NCBI GenBank assembly: GCA_943371245.1
Contig: CALRTY020000016.1
Coordinates: 12,532-76,531, forward strand
Length of the DNA: 64,000 bases
Source of the DNA: UBA5018 sp947463165
Lineage (GTDB): Bacteria; Cyanobacteriota; Cyanobacteriia; PCC-6307; Cyanobiaceae
Reading direction: 5' to 3'
Part shown: one piece after another, positions 1 to 7,654 of the stretch
Layout of the letters: every line of letters starts with the position of its first letter
Position numbering within the stretch: the stretch's first letter is position 1
Translations under genes and position numbers: made by a program
Notes under the pieces: generated by a model
Seen by the model: only the letters and a program-made list of their open reading frames with translations
Told to the model about the DNA's origin: nothing
Database searches by the model: none

Positions 1-227
1 CCCACCAGCCAGTCGATGTCCTCGGGCCAGGCGCCGTAGGAACTGGGATAGAGCACCAGGTTGGAGCGATCCGCATTCAGTTCGCCATAAACCCGATAGT
101 TGAGTTGGGCCTTGGCCAGCACCTCGCCGCAGGCCAGCGGGAAGGCAGTCAGCTCGTAGACGCGATCGGCGCTGGCGCCCCGGCTGAGGCCGGTGTTCGC
201 GGCACCGCTGGGAAAGGTGCCGCTCAA
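1..227 (-). CDS. Alpha/beta-fold hydrolase, MetX-like (partial, N-terminal part only)
   Basis: The minus strand holds an open frame that runs off the left edge. It reads about 75 residues, including 'LNYRVYGELN' and 'NLVLYPSSYGAW'. This is the pattern at the start of the homoserine O-acetyltransferase-like (MetX) alpha/beta hydrolases, where a 'Y..YG.LN......V....' strand precedes the first loop. No ATG exists after the upstream in-frame stop; the best start is TTG at 227, which overlaps the stop of the desaturase gene upstream (TTGA). The catalytic Ser-Asp-His lie outside the window, so the substrate cannot be named. It may equally be a general hydrolase annotated as homoserine acetyltransferase-like. 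Confidence 0.55.
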   Translation of the reverse strand, partial: MSGTFPSGAANTGLSRGASADRVYELTAFPLACGEVLAKAQLNYRVYGELNADRSNLVLYPSSYGAWPEDIDWLV

Positions 228-1252
228 GGGATCGAGCCGGCTGTCGCCGAAACAGCCCCCGCCGAAACAGCCGCTTCAGAGGCCGGGGGCATCGCCAGGG
301 CGGCGAGGTTGGCGAGGATGCCGCGATGCACCGCGAGATAGCCCGGCGCCACCACCGTCAACTGGGGGGCCAGCTGCTGATGGGCCCGCTCCAGGGCGTG
401 AAAGGGTAGGGATGGATAGATGTGGTGCTCGGCGTGGAAGGGCATGTTCCACATCAGCCAGCGCAGCGGCGCCAGCGTGTAAGTGGTGCGGGTGTTGCGC
501 AGGCTGTCGGCCACAAATGGGCAGCCGCCGTGCTCGGCCATCAGCACAAAGCGCAACAGCGGCTGGCCAATGGCCAGGGGCAATAGCCAAAACCAGAAAC
601 CAAAGCCATTGCCGCCGGGTAGGGATACCAGCAGCAGCAGGCCGTAGACCGCCCATTGGCGGCGGATTGAATTGCTTACCTGCCCTGCCGCCTGGGGCGG
701 GATGTAGGGGCAGCCGCTGAACTCCCCCCGCAGACCGCGCCAATGGCCGCGCAGTTTGCCCAGCCACCAGCCGAGGCCAGTCAGTTCGAGCAGATAGGCC
801 CTGGGGCTGCTGGGAGCTGGATCCTCCAACTCCGGATCGAGACCCGGCAGGTGGGTATAGCGGTGGTGCCACTGGTGGTAGCGCCTGAAGAAATCAGCGT
901 TGTAGAAACTGATTACCCCGGCCCACCAGGCCCAGCGATCGTTGCGGTCGCGCTGGTCAAAGACGGTGCGATGGCTGCATTCGTGCAGGGCGCAGAAGCC
1001 AAAGGCCAGAGCGACCCCCAGCAAAGCCAGGGCCGGCAAGCGCAGCAGTAGGGGCAGAGCGGTCTGGCCCCACAGCCAGCCACTCACCAGGATCAGGGCC
1101 AGATGGCCCCAGAGCTGACGCCAACCGGCGGCATTGGAACGGCGATTGAGCAGTGCCAGGCGTTCGGCGGCAATTAGATCCGCTTTGGTGCCGCTGGGCT
1201 GATCTGCCCCGGGGCCGACCTGGCCACCAGGGTTGGGGCTGGAGAAGGGCAC
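224..1252 (-). CDS. Membrane fatty acid desaturase / hydroxylase family protein
   Basis: A 342-aa integral membrane di-iron enzyme, expected to introduce double bonds or hydroxyls into acyl lipids or carotenoids. The three histidine boxes are intact: HECSH (residues 90-94), HQWHH (126-130) and HAEHH (273-277). Hydrophobic segments flank the boxes (about 50-88 and 203-240). The start is GTG at 1252. The C-terminal tail after about residue 320 is Ala-rich with a repeated 'AVSAGAVSA' motif encoded by short DNA repeats. It overlaps the next gene by a TTGA junction, which suggests coupling. Acyl-lipid desaturase and carotenoid hydroxylase/ketolase relatives share these boxes; the sequence alone does not decide the substrate. 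Confidence 0.82.
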   Translation of the reverse strand: MPFSSPNPGGQVGPGADQPSGTKADLIAAERLALLNRRSNAAGWRQLWGHLALILVSGWLWGQTALPLLLRLPALALLGVALAFGFCALHECSHRTVFDQRDRNDRWAWWAGVISFYNADFFRRYHQWHHRYTHLPGLDPELEDPAPSSPRAYLLELTGLGWWLGKLRGHWRGLRGEFSGCPYIPPQAAGQVSNSIRRQWAVYGLLLLVSLPGGNGFGFWFWLLPLAIGQPLLRFVLMAEHGGCPFVADSLRNTRTTYTLAPLRWLMWNMPFHAEHHIYPSLPFHALERAHQQLAPQLTVVAPGYLAVHRGILANLAALAMPPASEAAVSAGAVSATAGSIP

Positions 1253-1267
1253 GATCTATAGATGGCG

Positions 1268-1329
1268 AAACAGCCGTAGCGTTGAAACAGCGGTAGCGTT
1301 GAAACAGCCGTAGCGTTGAAACAGCCGTT
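1268..1329. repeat. 17-bp tandem repeat, about 3.6 copies
   Basis: Unit 'aaacagccgtagcgttg' begins at 1268, 1285, 1302 and 1319 with one or two mismatches. It lies just upstream of the desaturase GTG start, in or near its promoter region. The 17-bp period is not a multiple of three, as expected outside coding sequence. Confidence 0.85.
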
Positions 1330-1868
1330 ACGAGGCAACCAGCATGGCTGGGGCTGACAGCACCGTCAAGGCAATGGTCCAGTTTCCGGTTTTGACTTAA
1401 AAGTGAACGTTCAGGCTGAACAGCCACTGATCAAAAGCCCGGGCGGACAGCAACCGCTCAGTTTGAACAGCTCACGCAAAACAGCAGCAGCCAAGTCTGC
1501 TTGAGCACCAATCGGGCCGCGGCTCGCTGGCAGCGGTAGCCGCAGGGCCTAGGGGTCAGCAACCGCTGCGAGCCAGCCTTTGGCTTCACTGAAAACCAGC
1601 CTCACCAGCGGCATGCCCCAGCTGCGGGCGATGGCTTTGGCTATGGGCGATGGTCTTCGCTGTGGGCGATCCCCTTGTCTATGGCAGATAGCCTTGTTTA
1701 TTGACGATGGCCTTGGCCGTGAGCAACTTGCCTCCGCAAGGCCGCAACCGTGATCTCAGCGAGCATGAATGCCTAAATCAATGGCTAAACGTCGGCAAAT
1801 TTCCACGAGAGCCACATAATGACCAGCCCGGATCAAATAGCTGGTAGATTAATGCGCTTTTTGAATTA

Positions 1869-2013
1869 AGGGCACCTCGAAAAATAACTAATTCCCAAAC
1901 CAAGGGTAACTCAAAAATGCCCCTTCGGCTCGCGAGAGCCAAAGCAAAGCCATTCGCTTCAATACATATTACATCATGAGATAAGCGGAATTTGGGATTT
2001 TTCGAGGTGACCT
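1869..2013. mobile_element. MITE-like element, copy A
   Basis: A segment of about 145 bp is bounded by imperfect terminal inverted repeats: 'agggcacctcgaaaaat' on the left and the inverse of 'atttttcgaggtgacct' on the right. A subterminal 'gcggaatttggg' resembles the subterminal 'gcggaatggg' of copies B and C. There is no transposase frame inside, so this would be a non-autonomous element. No clear target-site duplication is visible. Confidence 0.55.
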
Positions 2014-2468
2014 CAAAGTTTCGACTAGATTAATCTGCCGATCAGCTCAAGAACTTACTCTATGAAAAACTTGATGGGTTAAAAATTTTATGGGTAAAAA
2101 TCTTGATGAATAAAAGGCACTAATTGACCAAACAGCTTGATAAATCAGTGCGCTTGACTAGATCGCGCCAACAAATGGATAAAACTACTGAGCTATGTTA
2201 AAAGCTTTGGCAGATCGAAGAATGCTTGATTGAGCATCTGGAGAAGCTATGGAAAACCCAAGGCTGAGCTAATTTAGCTCTGATTCCGTGAGGTTTACCG
2301 GGAGATAGGATCGCCGAATGACAGTCTTCCGGAGTCTCCCGAGCATTCCCCGATCTATATACAAATTAAAATTATTTCGACAAGCTTCCTATCCTGTGCT
2401 TAGGAGCTTGTGGCAATAAGCCAGGTAACTCTGCTCAGGCGACATGCCAGGGCGTCTGAGCAGCGGCT

Positions 2469-2496
2469 GATTCCAAGGCCCTAGTGGCCTGGAATC
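2469..2496. other. Stable hairpin at the end of the RRM gene
   Basis: 'gattccaaggcc' and 'ggcctggaatc' form a long stem with one bulged base and the loop 'ctagt'. It overlaps the stop codon of the minus-strand RRM gene. No T-run follows on the minus strand, so it is either a Rho-type or processing-stabilised 3' end rather than a classic intrinsic terminator. Confidence 0.4.
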
Positions 2497-2896
2497 ACCA
2501 TCTATTGCCGCCGCCACCGCCACCGCCGCCGTAGCCGCCACCGCCACCGCCGGCACCGCCGTAGCCACCACCGCCACCGCCATAGCCGCCGCGACCGCCG
2601 CCACCGCCGTTCCGTGGGCGACCGCCGCCGCCACCGCCACCGCCACCGCCGCCTTCACGGGGTGTGGCCTTGTTGACGCGGATCATGCGGCCCATCCACT
2701 CCACATCTTGGAGGTCATCGATGGCCTTTTGCTCTGCGGCATCGTCGCTGAGCTCGACAAAGGCAAAGCCGCGCTTGCGACCTGTCTCGCGATCAAGGGG
2801 AAGGCTGCACTGGCGAACTTCGCCGTACTGGCCGAACAGATCAAGCAGGTCCTCGCGTTCGGCCTGGAACGAAAGGTTGCCGACGTAAATGGTCAT
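2495..2896 (-). CDS. RRM-type glycine-rich RNA-binding protein
   Basis: A 133-aa cytoplasmic RNA-binding protein of the cyanobacterial Rbp family. One RRM fills residues 1-80, with RNP2 'IYVGNL' (3-8) and RNP1 'KRGFAFVE' (about 41-48). A C-terminal tail of almost pure glycine with Arg, Tyr and Asn (about 84-131) resembles plant and cyanobacterial GR-RBPs, which often respond to cold and bind mRNA. The tail is encoded by GGC/GGT-rich tandem repeats. The gene stands alone on the minus strand with an upstream leader of about 370 bp. The family assignment is secure; the RNA target is unknown. Confidence 0.93.
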   Translation of the reverse strand: MTIYVGNLSFQAEREDLLDLFGQYGEVRQCSLPLDRETGRKRGFAFVELSDDAAEQKAIDDLQDVEWMGRMIRVNKATPREGGGGGGGGGGGRPRNGGGGGRGGYGGGGGGYGGAGGGGGGYGGGGGGGGNRW

Positions 2897-3266
2897 GAAA
2901 AAGTGACTGGTCCTGGAACTGATTCGTCTGTTGCCGCGGTCCCTAGGAAAGCCAGTGAAAACTGGTCGTGCCGATGGAGCCTCAGTACCTTGAGAATCAG
3001 TGCATACATTAACCCTTCAGCCTGCTCTGCCTGGCTGGTTAGCGGCTGCCATAGAGCGGGTTCCATGCAGGCACTTGGGCCCTTGACCAGAGCGCAGCTG
3101 CGGTGAGGCGGTGACTAGGTGGTGAGGAGCTGACGGCCAGCTGGCGGCAAGGATATTAGGGGTCCAGTACTAAGAAAGTTAACAATCAGCCGCTAAAACC
3201 GGTTCGGTTTCAACCGTGATCCCGAAAGTTGAATCATTGTCAGGGAATCCTGAAGGAGGACATCCA
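2897..3266. other. Divergent intergenic region between rbp and the small ORF at 3267
   Basis: About 370 bp holds the upstream regions of both flanking genes. I see a small hairpin (CCAGT-GAAA-ACTGG, 2952-2965) that would lie in the rbp leader. The strong ribosome-binding site of the plus-strand gene lies at the right end. No gene is visible. Confidence 0.45.
3252..3259 (+). promoter_or_regulatory. Strong Shine-Dalgarno site deciding the start at 3267
   Basis: 'GAAGGAGG' ends eight bases before ATG 3267. Most genes in this window lack so good a site. It supports ATG 3267 over the upstream in-frame ATG at 3216. Confidence 0.7.
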
Positions 3267-3467
3267 ATGACGTCTCCCGTTCCCTGGAGCCTCGCCTGGC
3301 GCGAAGACGGCGAGCTCTCTCCCCAGGATCGCTTCGATCTGTTGCAAAGTCTTGTGCAGACTGAGAGTTTAGAAGTGCAGACAGCACTGATCACCGCTGT
3401 GGAGCGTCTGACGCTGGCCGAGCTGAGCCTGGTGGCCCTTGAGGATGTGACCGGGCTAGCCGCCTGA
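3267..3467 (+). CDS. Small acidic hypothetical protein
   Basis: A 66-aa protein starting at ATG 3267 behind a strong ribosome-binding site. It is acidic and probably helical ('LSPQDRFDLLQSLVQ', 'ITAVERLTLAELSLVALEDV'), with no membrane segment or metal motif. I do not recognise a family. It stands between the RRM gene (divergent) and the accD pair (convergent). The good RBS and protein-like composition argue that it is real. Confidence 0.65.
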   Translation: MTSPVPWSLAWREDGELSPQDRFDLLQSLVQTESLEVQTALITAVERLTLAELSLVALEDVTGLAA

Positions 3468-3521
3468 TGCCAGCCAGCTGATCCAACCGCATTTGGCTGC
3501 TAGTCGCCCGCCTGGGCCCGC

Positions 3522-4112
3522 CTAGGCGCCTGAACCAAAAGCTGAGCAGGCCTCGCTGAGCACGGCGTCGATCAGCTCGTCGCCGCCACTGGGTAACCAA
3601 TTGGCATTGAATTGGGGGATGCCGTTGATTGATGTGTCGCGAAAAATGCGTTGGCCGCAGTCAATCTCCATCACATACAGATCAGTTCGAGCCCTTGGCG
3701 ATTGCTTGATTGCTTGGTCTTGGAATTTATTTGGCTGTTTATTTGCCGGGTCTTGGCTTTCATTGGATCGCTCAATTGATTGACCTGGCTCGATGGATTG
3801 AGCGATTGACTGCGTTGTTGGTTGAGCGATTGATTGTGCGGTTGACTGAGCTGTTGGCTGAGTTGTTGATTGAGGCGCTGTTTGAGGGATTGATTGGTAT
3901 CGGCTAAGCAGGGTGAGGTTGCCGTTCTTGTTGGTACGCAAGCTGCCGGAATCCCACCACTGGCGCCCTTCGCTGGTGGCCGCGACTTCGTGCCATTCCA
4001 CGGGGCCAGCCCAGGCTGGCAGACATGGCATCAGCAAGCCTGACAATGCGACTATGCAACCAAATATTGCTGCCAGCATCAGTGACTGAACGCGACTCAT
4101 TGGAGGCTTCAT
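3522..4112 (-). CDS. Secreted hypothetical protein coupled to accD
   Basis: A 196-aa exported protein. The signal peptide is clear (hydrophobic about 10-33, 'LPAWA' cleavage site). The conserved-looking parts are 'VEWHEVAATSEGRQWWD' near the N-terminus and 'LYVMEIDCGQRIFRD' near the C-terminus. Between them lies a 60-residue Ser/Thr/Gln-rich insert made of 'TAQS/IAQS'-type repeats, encoded by degenerate 12- to 15-bp DNA repeats. The C-terminal part resembles the end of the LysM protein at 58200 ('LYTAINCGARK'). Start ATG 4112 overlaps the accD stop (ATGA), so translation is probably coupled; a second ATG lies four codons in. Function unknown. Confidence 0.75.
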   Translation of the reverse strand: MKPPMSRVQSLMLAAIFGCIVALSGLLMPCLPAWAGPVEWHEVAATSEGRQWWDSGSLRTNKNGNLTLLSRYQSIPQTAPQSTTQPTAQSTAQSIAQPTTQSIAQSIEPGQSIERSNESQDPANKQPNKFQDQAIKQSPRARTDLYVMEIDCGQRIFRDTSINGIPQFNANWLPSGGDELIDAVLSEACSAFGSGA

Positions 4113-4984
4113 GCTGCCACATTGCTACGGAGTTTATGTATATTCAGCAAAGATGCCAGGGTGGATTTGAATTGGGTGCGGTTTATGATGGCATCGACAA
4201 AGCCATGATCTTGGAGATACTCGGCGGTTTGGAAGCCTTCGGGTAGCTTTTCCCGCAGGGTTTGTTCAATAACCCGGCGCCCCGCAAAGCCAATTAATGC
4301 CTTTGGCTCGGCTAAGATTAGGTCGCCCAGCATGGCAAAACTGGCTGTAACGCCACCGGTGGTGGGGTGGGTAAGCAGGGGGATATATAGCAGCCCTGCC
4401 TGTTGATGCCGCTGCAGGGCACCGGAAATCTTGGCCATCTGCATCAGGGACAGCATCCCTTCCTGCATGCGAGCCCCGCCGGAGGCGCAGACAATCAGCA
4501 CTGGATAGCGCCGCGCCGTGGCCTCCTCAATCAGGCGAGTGAGCTTTTCGCCAACGACAGAACCCATCGAGCCGCCCATGAAGCGGAAATCCATCACCCC
4601 AAGCGCTAGGGGCTGGCCGCTGCTGCGGCAGATGCCGGTGACCACGGCATCGCGCAGGCCGGTGCTCTGTTGGCTGTCCCGGATGCGATCGGCGTAGCTG
4701 CGGCGGTCCTTGAACGCCAGCGGATCGGTGGGGGCCAGCTCGGTATCCATGGGCTCAAAGCTGCCCGGATCGGCAATCAATCGGATGCGCTCCTCGCTAT
4801 CGATGCGGTGGTGGTGGCCACAGCCTTTGCAAACACTGGCGTTGGCCAGCAGATCCTTGCGGTAAACCACCAGGCCGCACTCGGGACACTTGCTCCACAG
4901 GCCATCGTCCGCGGGCAGCTCCTGGGGGTTGCGCGCCACTGGGGCAGTCTTGTGGCGGTCGGCGAACCAGTCGAACAGCGACAT
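4109..4984 (-). CDS. accD: Acetyl-CoA carboxylase carboxyltransferase subunit beta
   Basis: A 291-aa subunit that, with AccA, transfers the carboxyl group from biotin to acetyl-CoA, giving malonyl-CoA for fatty acid synthesis in the cytoplasm. The N-terminal zinc ribbon is complete (C33, C36, C52, C55). The crotonase-like carboxyltransferase core carries 'DFRFMGGSMGSVVGEK', 'CASGGARMQEG' and 'THPTTGGVTASFAMLGD'. The start at 4984 (MSLFDWF) is the usual one for the family; an upstream in-frame ATG at 5023 would add 13 poorly conserved residues. It is followed with a 4-base overlap by a secreted protein. Confidence 0.97.
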   Translation of the reverse strand: MSLFDWFADRHKTAPVARNPQELPADDGLWSKCPECGLVVYRKDLLANASVCKGCGHHHRIDSEERIRLIADPGSFEPMDTELAPTDPLAFKDRRSYADRIRDSQQSTGLRDAVVTGICRSSGQPLALGVMDFRFMGGSMGSVVGEKLTRLIEEATARRYPVLIVCASGGARMQEGMLSLMQMAKISGALQRHQQAGLLYIPLLTHPTTGGVTASFAMLGDLILAEPKALIGFAGRRVIEQTLREKLPEGFQTAEYLQDHGFVDAIINRTQFKSTLASLLNIHKLRSNVAA

Positions 4985-5031
4985 GGGCAAGGACAGGCAA
5001 GGGCTGGGGATGCCAGCCGGCATTTAGCTAT

Positions 5032-5949
5032 TTAACGCCCCGCTGGCCAGCCAGCCAGCGTCAGCAGCTGCAGCCAGGGCTCGTTGCCAAACAGCCACAC
5101 CAGGCCAGCCCCTATCGCCAGAAAGGGACCAAAAGCAAAGGGCTGCTCGCGTTGCAAAAGACCACTGATCCGTCCGGCGCTGCCCACTACAGCCCCAATA
5201 GTGACCGCCAGGGCCAGGCAGATGGCAACCCCCACCAATCCCAGCCAGGCACCGATCAGCGCCGCCAGCTTGGCGTCGCCGAGTCCAAGCGCCGGTTTGC
5301 CCATCAATTTTGCGCCAATGGCACTGAGCGCCTCAAAACCGAGCAGGGCCACCCCTGCCGCCAACAGATGATTGAGCAACAGTTCCCTACCCACCGCAAC
5401 CCCCTGGCCAAAGCCCAGCACCGCCGTGGCGATCAGCCCCAACAGCAGCCCATAGCGGCAGAGTGTTTCTGGCAGCCAAAGCTGATCTAGATCGATTAGC
5501 ACCAGGGGCACCAGCCAGCTAAACAGCAGACCACCGGCCAACGCCAGCAGCAGCGGATCTGCCCCCTGGCCCATGGCGGTTGGCAGCTGCTGAATACCAG
5601 CCTGCATAGCCGCCACCCACAGCCCTGCCGTGAGCAACTCCACCATCGGGTAGCGAATCGAAATCGCCGTGTGGCAGTGGTGACAGCGGCCCCGCAACAG
5701 CAACCAGCTCAGCACCGGCAGATTGTCCAACCAGCGCAGGCTGGTGCCGCACTTGGGACAGTGGCTGCCGGGCCAAAGGATCGACTCCTGGCGTGGCAAC
5801 CGCCAGGCCACCACGTTGAGGAAGCTGCCAACACAGGCTCCAAGCAGACCAGCCATCAGGGTCAGTAGCTGGTCTGGCAGCAGCGTCGACAAGGGCAATG
5901 ACTGAGCTTCGGGCAAGGCCATGGGGGTTGCGCTGATGAAAGCCTGCAT
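5032..5949 (-). CDS. pilD: Type IV prepilin peptidase (A24 family)
   Basis: A 305-aa polytopic membrane aspartyl protease that cleaves and methylates type IV prepilins. The cytoplasmic zinc site is present (C64, C67, C89, C92 in 'CPKC' and 'CHHC'). The two catalytic aspartates lie in 'LIDLDQLWLPE' (about 153-155) and in the family signature 'GLGD' (222-225). Eight or so hydrophobic segments follow. It implies that the organism makes type IV pili or a related secretion/competence system, although no pilin lies in the window. A later ATG (residue 10) could be the true start. Confidence 0.95.
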   Translation of the reverse strand: MQAFISATPMALPEAQSLPLSTLLPDQLLTLMAGLLGACVGSFLNVVAWRLPRQESILWPGSHCPKCGTSLRWLDNLPVLSWLLLRGRCHHCHTAISIRYPMVELLTAGLWVAAMQAGIQQLPTAMGQGADPLLLALAGGLLFSWLVPLVLIDLDQLWLPETLCRYGLLLGLIATAVLGFGQGVAVGRELLLNHLLAAGVALLGFEALSAIGAKLMGKPALGLGDAKLAALIGAWLGLVGVAICLALAVTIGAVVGSAGRISGLLQREQPFAFGPFLAIGAGLVWLFGNEPWLQLLTLAGWPAGR

Positions 5950-5975
5950 CGGCTCAGGCCGATATGGAGTGACCC

Positions 5976-6401
5976 TTATGGATCTGTGGCCTGACGTCGG
6001 TTGGGACGGGGCATGCGCAGTCGACCGTTGACATTGCGGCGGCTACGGGCCAGCAACTCTCCGCCCCGGATCAATTCCAGCGGTACGAACTGTTCATCGG
6101 GCAGCAGTACGGGGGGCTCAAACACCACCCGACCCTGGCGCAGGTCGGCGCTGAGCACAAGGCCGAGGGGATCCTCATCTGTGTAGGTGCCCTGTTCCAG
6201 ATAGGCAAACAGGATGCGCCTGGCTGCCGCCAACAGCTGCCGACTATCGATGCGGTCCAAACGCAGGGAGGAGGCCGAAGCGCGCACTGACGCAGCCGAT
6301 CCAGCGGCTCCTTGAATCAGGAACGATGGTGACGACGACGATCGGTTGGTGAAGGAAATCGTCCTCACCGGTGAGGCTGTTATCGGCCACAGTAGACGCA
6401 A
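5976..6401 (-). CDS. Hypothetical protein with uncertain 5' end
   Basis: The open frame encodes 141 residues from a TTG at 6401, but only the part from about residue 45 looks like a conserved globular protein: 'RQLLAAARRILFAYLEQGTYTDEDP' (split here as a helix followed by a loop), 'GRVVFEPPVLLPDEQFVPLEL' and an Arg-rich tail 'RNVNGRLRMPRPNRRQ'. I do not recognise the family. The Ser-rich N-terminus reads toward a repeat related to the MITE-like elements (6426-6508). A GTG at 6287 is an alternative start. The original start may have been lost to the repeat. Confidence 0.5.
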   Translation of the reverse strand: MRLLWPITASPVRTISFTNRSSSSPSFLIQGAAGSAASVRASASSLRLDRIDSRQLLAAARRILFAYLEQGTYTDEDPLGLVLSADLRQGRVVFEPPVLLPDEQFVPLELIRGGELLARSRRNVNGRLRMPRPNRRQATDP

Positions 6402-6425
6402 TGGGGGAAACCGAGGGGATTTGAT

Positions 6426-6508
6426 TGATGCCCCGCCGCGAGAAGCATTGCAAAAACCGGACCGCCCCTGGCTATGACGAGAGGAATGGGTAGTTTTTCG
6501 AGGCGCTC
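6426..6508. mobile_element. MITE-like element, copy B (partial)
   Basis: 'tgatgccccgccgcgagaa' and following bases match the interior of copy C, and the right end 'gaggaatgggtagtttttcgaggcgctc' type terminus (6481-6508) matches the right ends of copies A and C. The left terminal repeat is not recognisable, so the copy seems truncated. It sits upstream of the gene at 5976-6401. Confidence 0.5.
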
Positions 6509-6609
6509 GAAATAAGATTTGGGACTGTTGAGATGGCCAGGGAAGGCTGGTGAAGCTAGATAAAGCCTGGCCAGGGGTAAAATCCCGGGCCAGACGTACC
6601 GCCTTTAGT

Positions 6610-6646
6610 TACTCTGCAAAACCGGCCAAAAGGCCCTGGCAGAGTT
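6610..6646. terminator. Hairpin downstream of prk
   Basis: 'actctgc' (6611-6617) pairs with 'gcagagt' (6639-6645), and inside it 'ggcc' pairs with 'ggcc' around the loop 'aaaa'. It lies 45 bases beyond the prk stop on the minus strand. No T-run follows on that strand, so this is a 3'-end hairpin of uncertain mechanism. Two copies of 'cctcggcattaag' (6656 and 6681) lie between it and prk. Confidence 0.45.
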
Positions 6647-6690
6647 GCTTTTCACCTCGGCATTAAGTCAGCTTTTTATCCGCCTCGGCA

Positions 6691-7590
6691 TTAAGCAAGC
6701 TTCTTGTCCTCGACCATGCGGTGAATGATAGGCGTAAGAATCAGTTCCATGGCAAAGCCCATTTTGCCGCCGTTCACCACGATTGACGTGGGGCTGGACA
6801 TGAAGGAATCCTGAATCATGTTCAGCAGGTAGGGGAAGTCAATACCCCACTTTTCCCGAGCCCCTTTGCGGAAGTGAATGATCACGAAGGACTCATCGGG
6901 GGTGGGGATGGGTCGAATCATGAAGGGGTTGGAGGTGTCCACCGTAGACACCCTCTGGAAGTTGATATCAGTGCGGCTGAACTGTGGGCAGATGTGATTG
7001 ATGTAGTCAGGCATCCGACGCAGGATGGTGTCCACCGTGGCCTCGGCGGAATATCCCCGTTCAGCGTTGTCACGGGCGATCTTTTGGATCCATTCCAGGT
7101 TGGTGATCGGCACGACGCCGATCAGCAGATCCACCAGCGAAGCCACGTCGTTTTCATCGGTGACCACACCCCCGTGCAGACCCTCGTAAAAGAGCAGGTC
7201 GGTACCGCTGGGAATCGGCTCCCAGGGGGTGAACTGGCCCGGCTGCAGGCTGGTGCCCAGCCGACCATTGTGTTCGGCAGCCTCATCTAGAGAGTGCAGG
7301 TAGTAGCGCTTCTGGCCACCGCCGGTTTCGCCATAGGTGCCAAACAGCTCTGCCAGCTTGTCGAACAGGTTGGCCTCTGGCCCGAAGTGGGAGAAGTTTT
7401 CTCCCTTGGCCACCGCCGCAGCCATCGCCTCCTTCATCGGACCACGCTCATAGCGGTGATAGCTATCGCCCTCTATCACCGCTGGCGTGATGCCTTCTCG
7501 GTTGAAGATGTACTCAAAAGCCCGCTTTACCGTGCTGGTGCCGGCGCCGGAGGACCCAGTAACGGCTACGACGGGGTGACGCTTCGACAT
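6691..7590 (-). CDS. prk: Phosphoribulokinase
   Basis: A 299-aa Calvin-cycle kinase that converts ribulose 5-phosphate and ATP to ribulose 1,5-bisphosphate, the Rubisco substrate. The P-loop is 'GSSGAGTST' (about 12-20); 'EGDSYHRYERG' and 'FYEGLHGG' are family signatures. The length and sequence correspond to the short (class I, proteobacterial-like) kinase rather than the longer plant-like enzyme of beta-cyanobacteria, which fits an alpha-cyanobacterium. It is the last gene of the leuB-side run, 64 bp after leuB. Confidence 0.95.
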   Translation of the reverse strand: MSKRHPVVAVTGSSGAGTSTVKRAFEYIFNREGITPAVIEGDSYHRYERGPMKEAMAAAVAKGENFSHFGPEANLFDKLAELFGTYGETGGGQKRYYLHSLDEAAEHNGRLGTSLQPGQFTPWEPIPSGTDLLFYEGLHGGVVTDENDVASLVDLLIGVVPITNLEWIQKIARDNAERGYSAEATVDTILRRMPDYINHICPQFSRTDINFQRVSTVDTSNPFMIRPIPTPDESFVIIHFRKGAREKWGIDFPYLLNMIQDSFMSSPTSIVVNGGKMGFAMELILTPIIHRMVEDKKLA

Positions 7591-7654
7591 CGGCCCAGAG
7601 AGAGTGAACGGCGCCGACGAGTTTGGCAGGTCACCGGAGCCCCACCCGGCGGCT

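Larger units (their letters stand above)
1253..2494. other. Gene-free, AT-richer, repeat-containing stretch
   Basis: No convincing gene is seen in about 1.2 kb. It holds a 17-bp tandem repeat next to the desaturase start (1268-1329), degenerate repeats built on 'ggcgatgg' around 1620-1710, a MITE-like element (1869-2013), and a markedly AT-rich part (about 1740-2390) with repeats of the type 'aaaa.cttgatg..taaaa'. The base composition differs from the GC-rich genes around it, which suggests decayed or acquired DNA. Confidence 0.6.
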
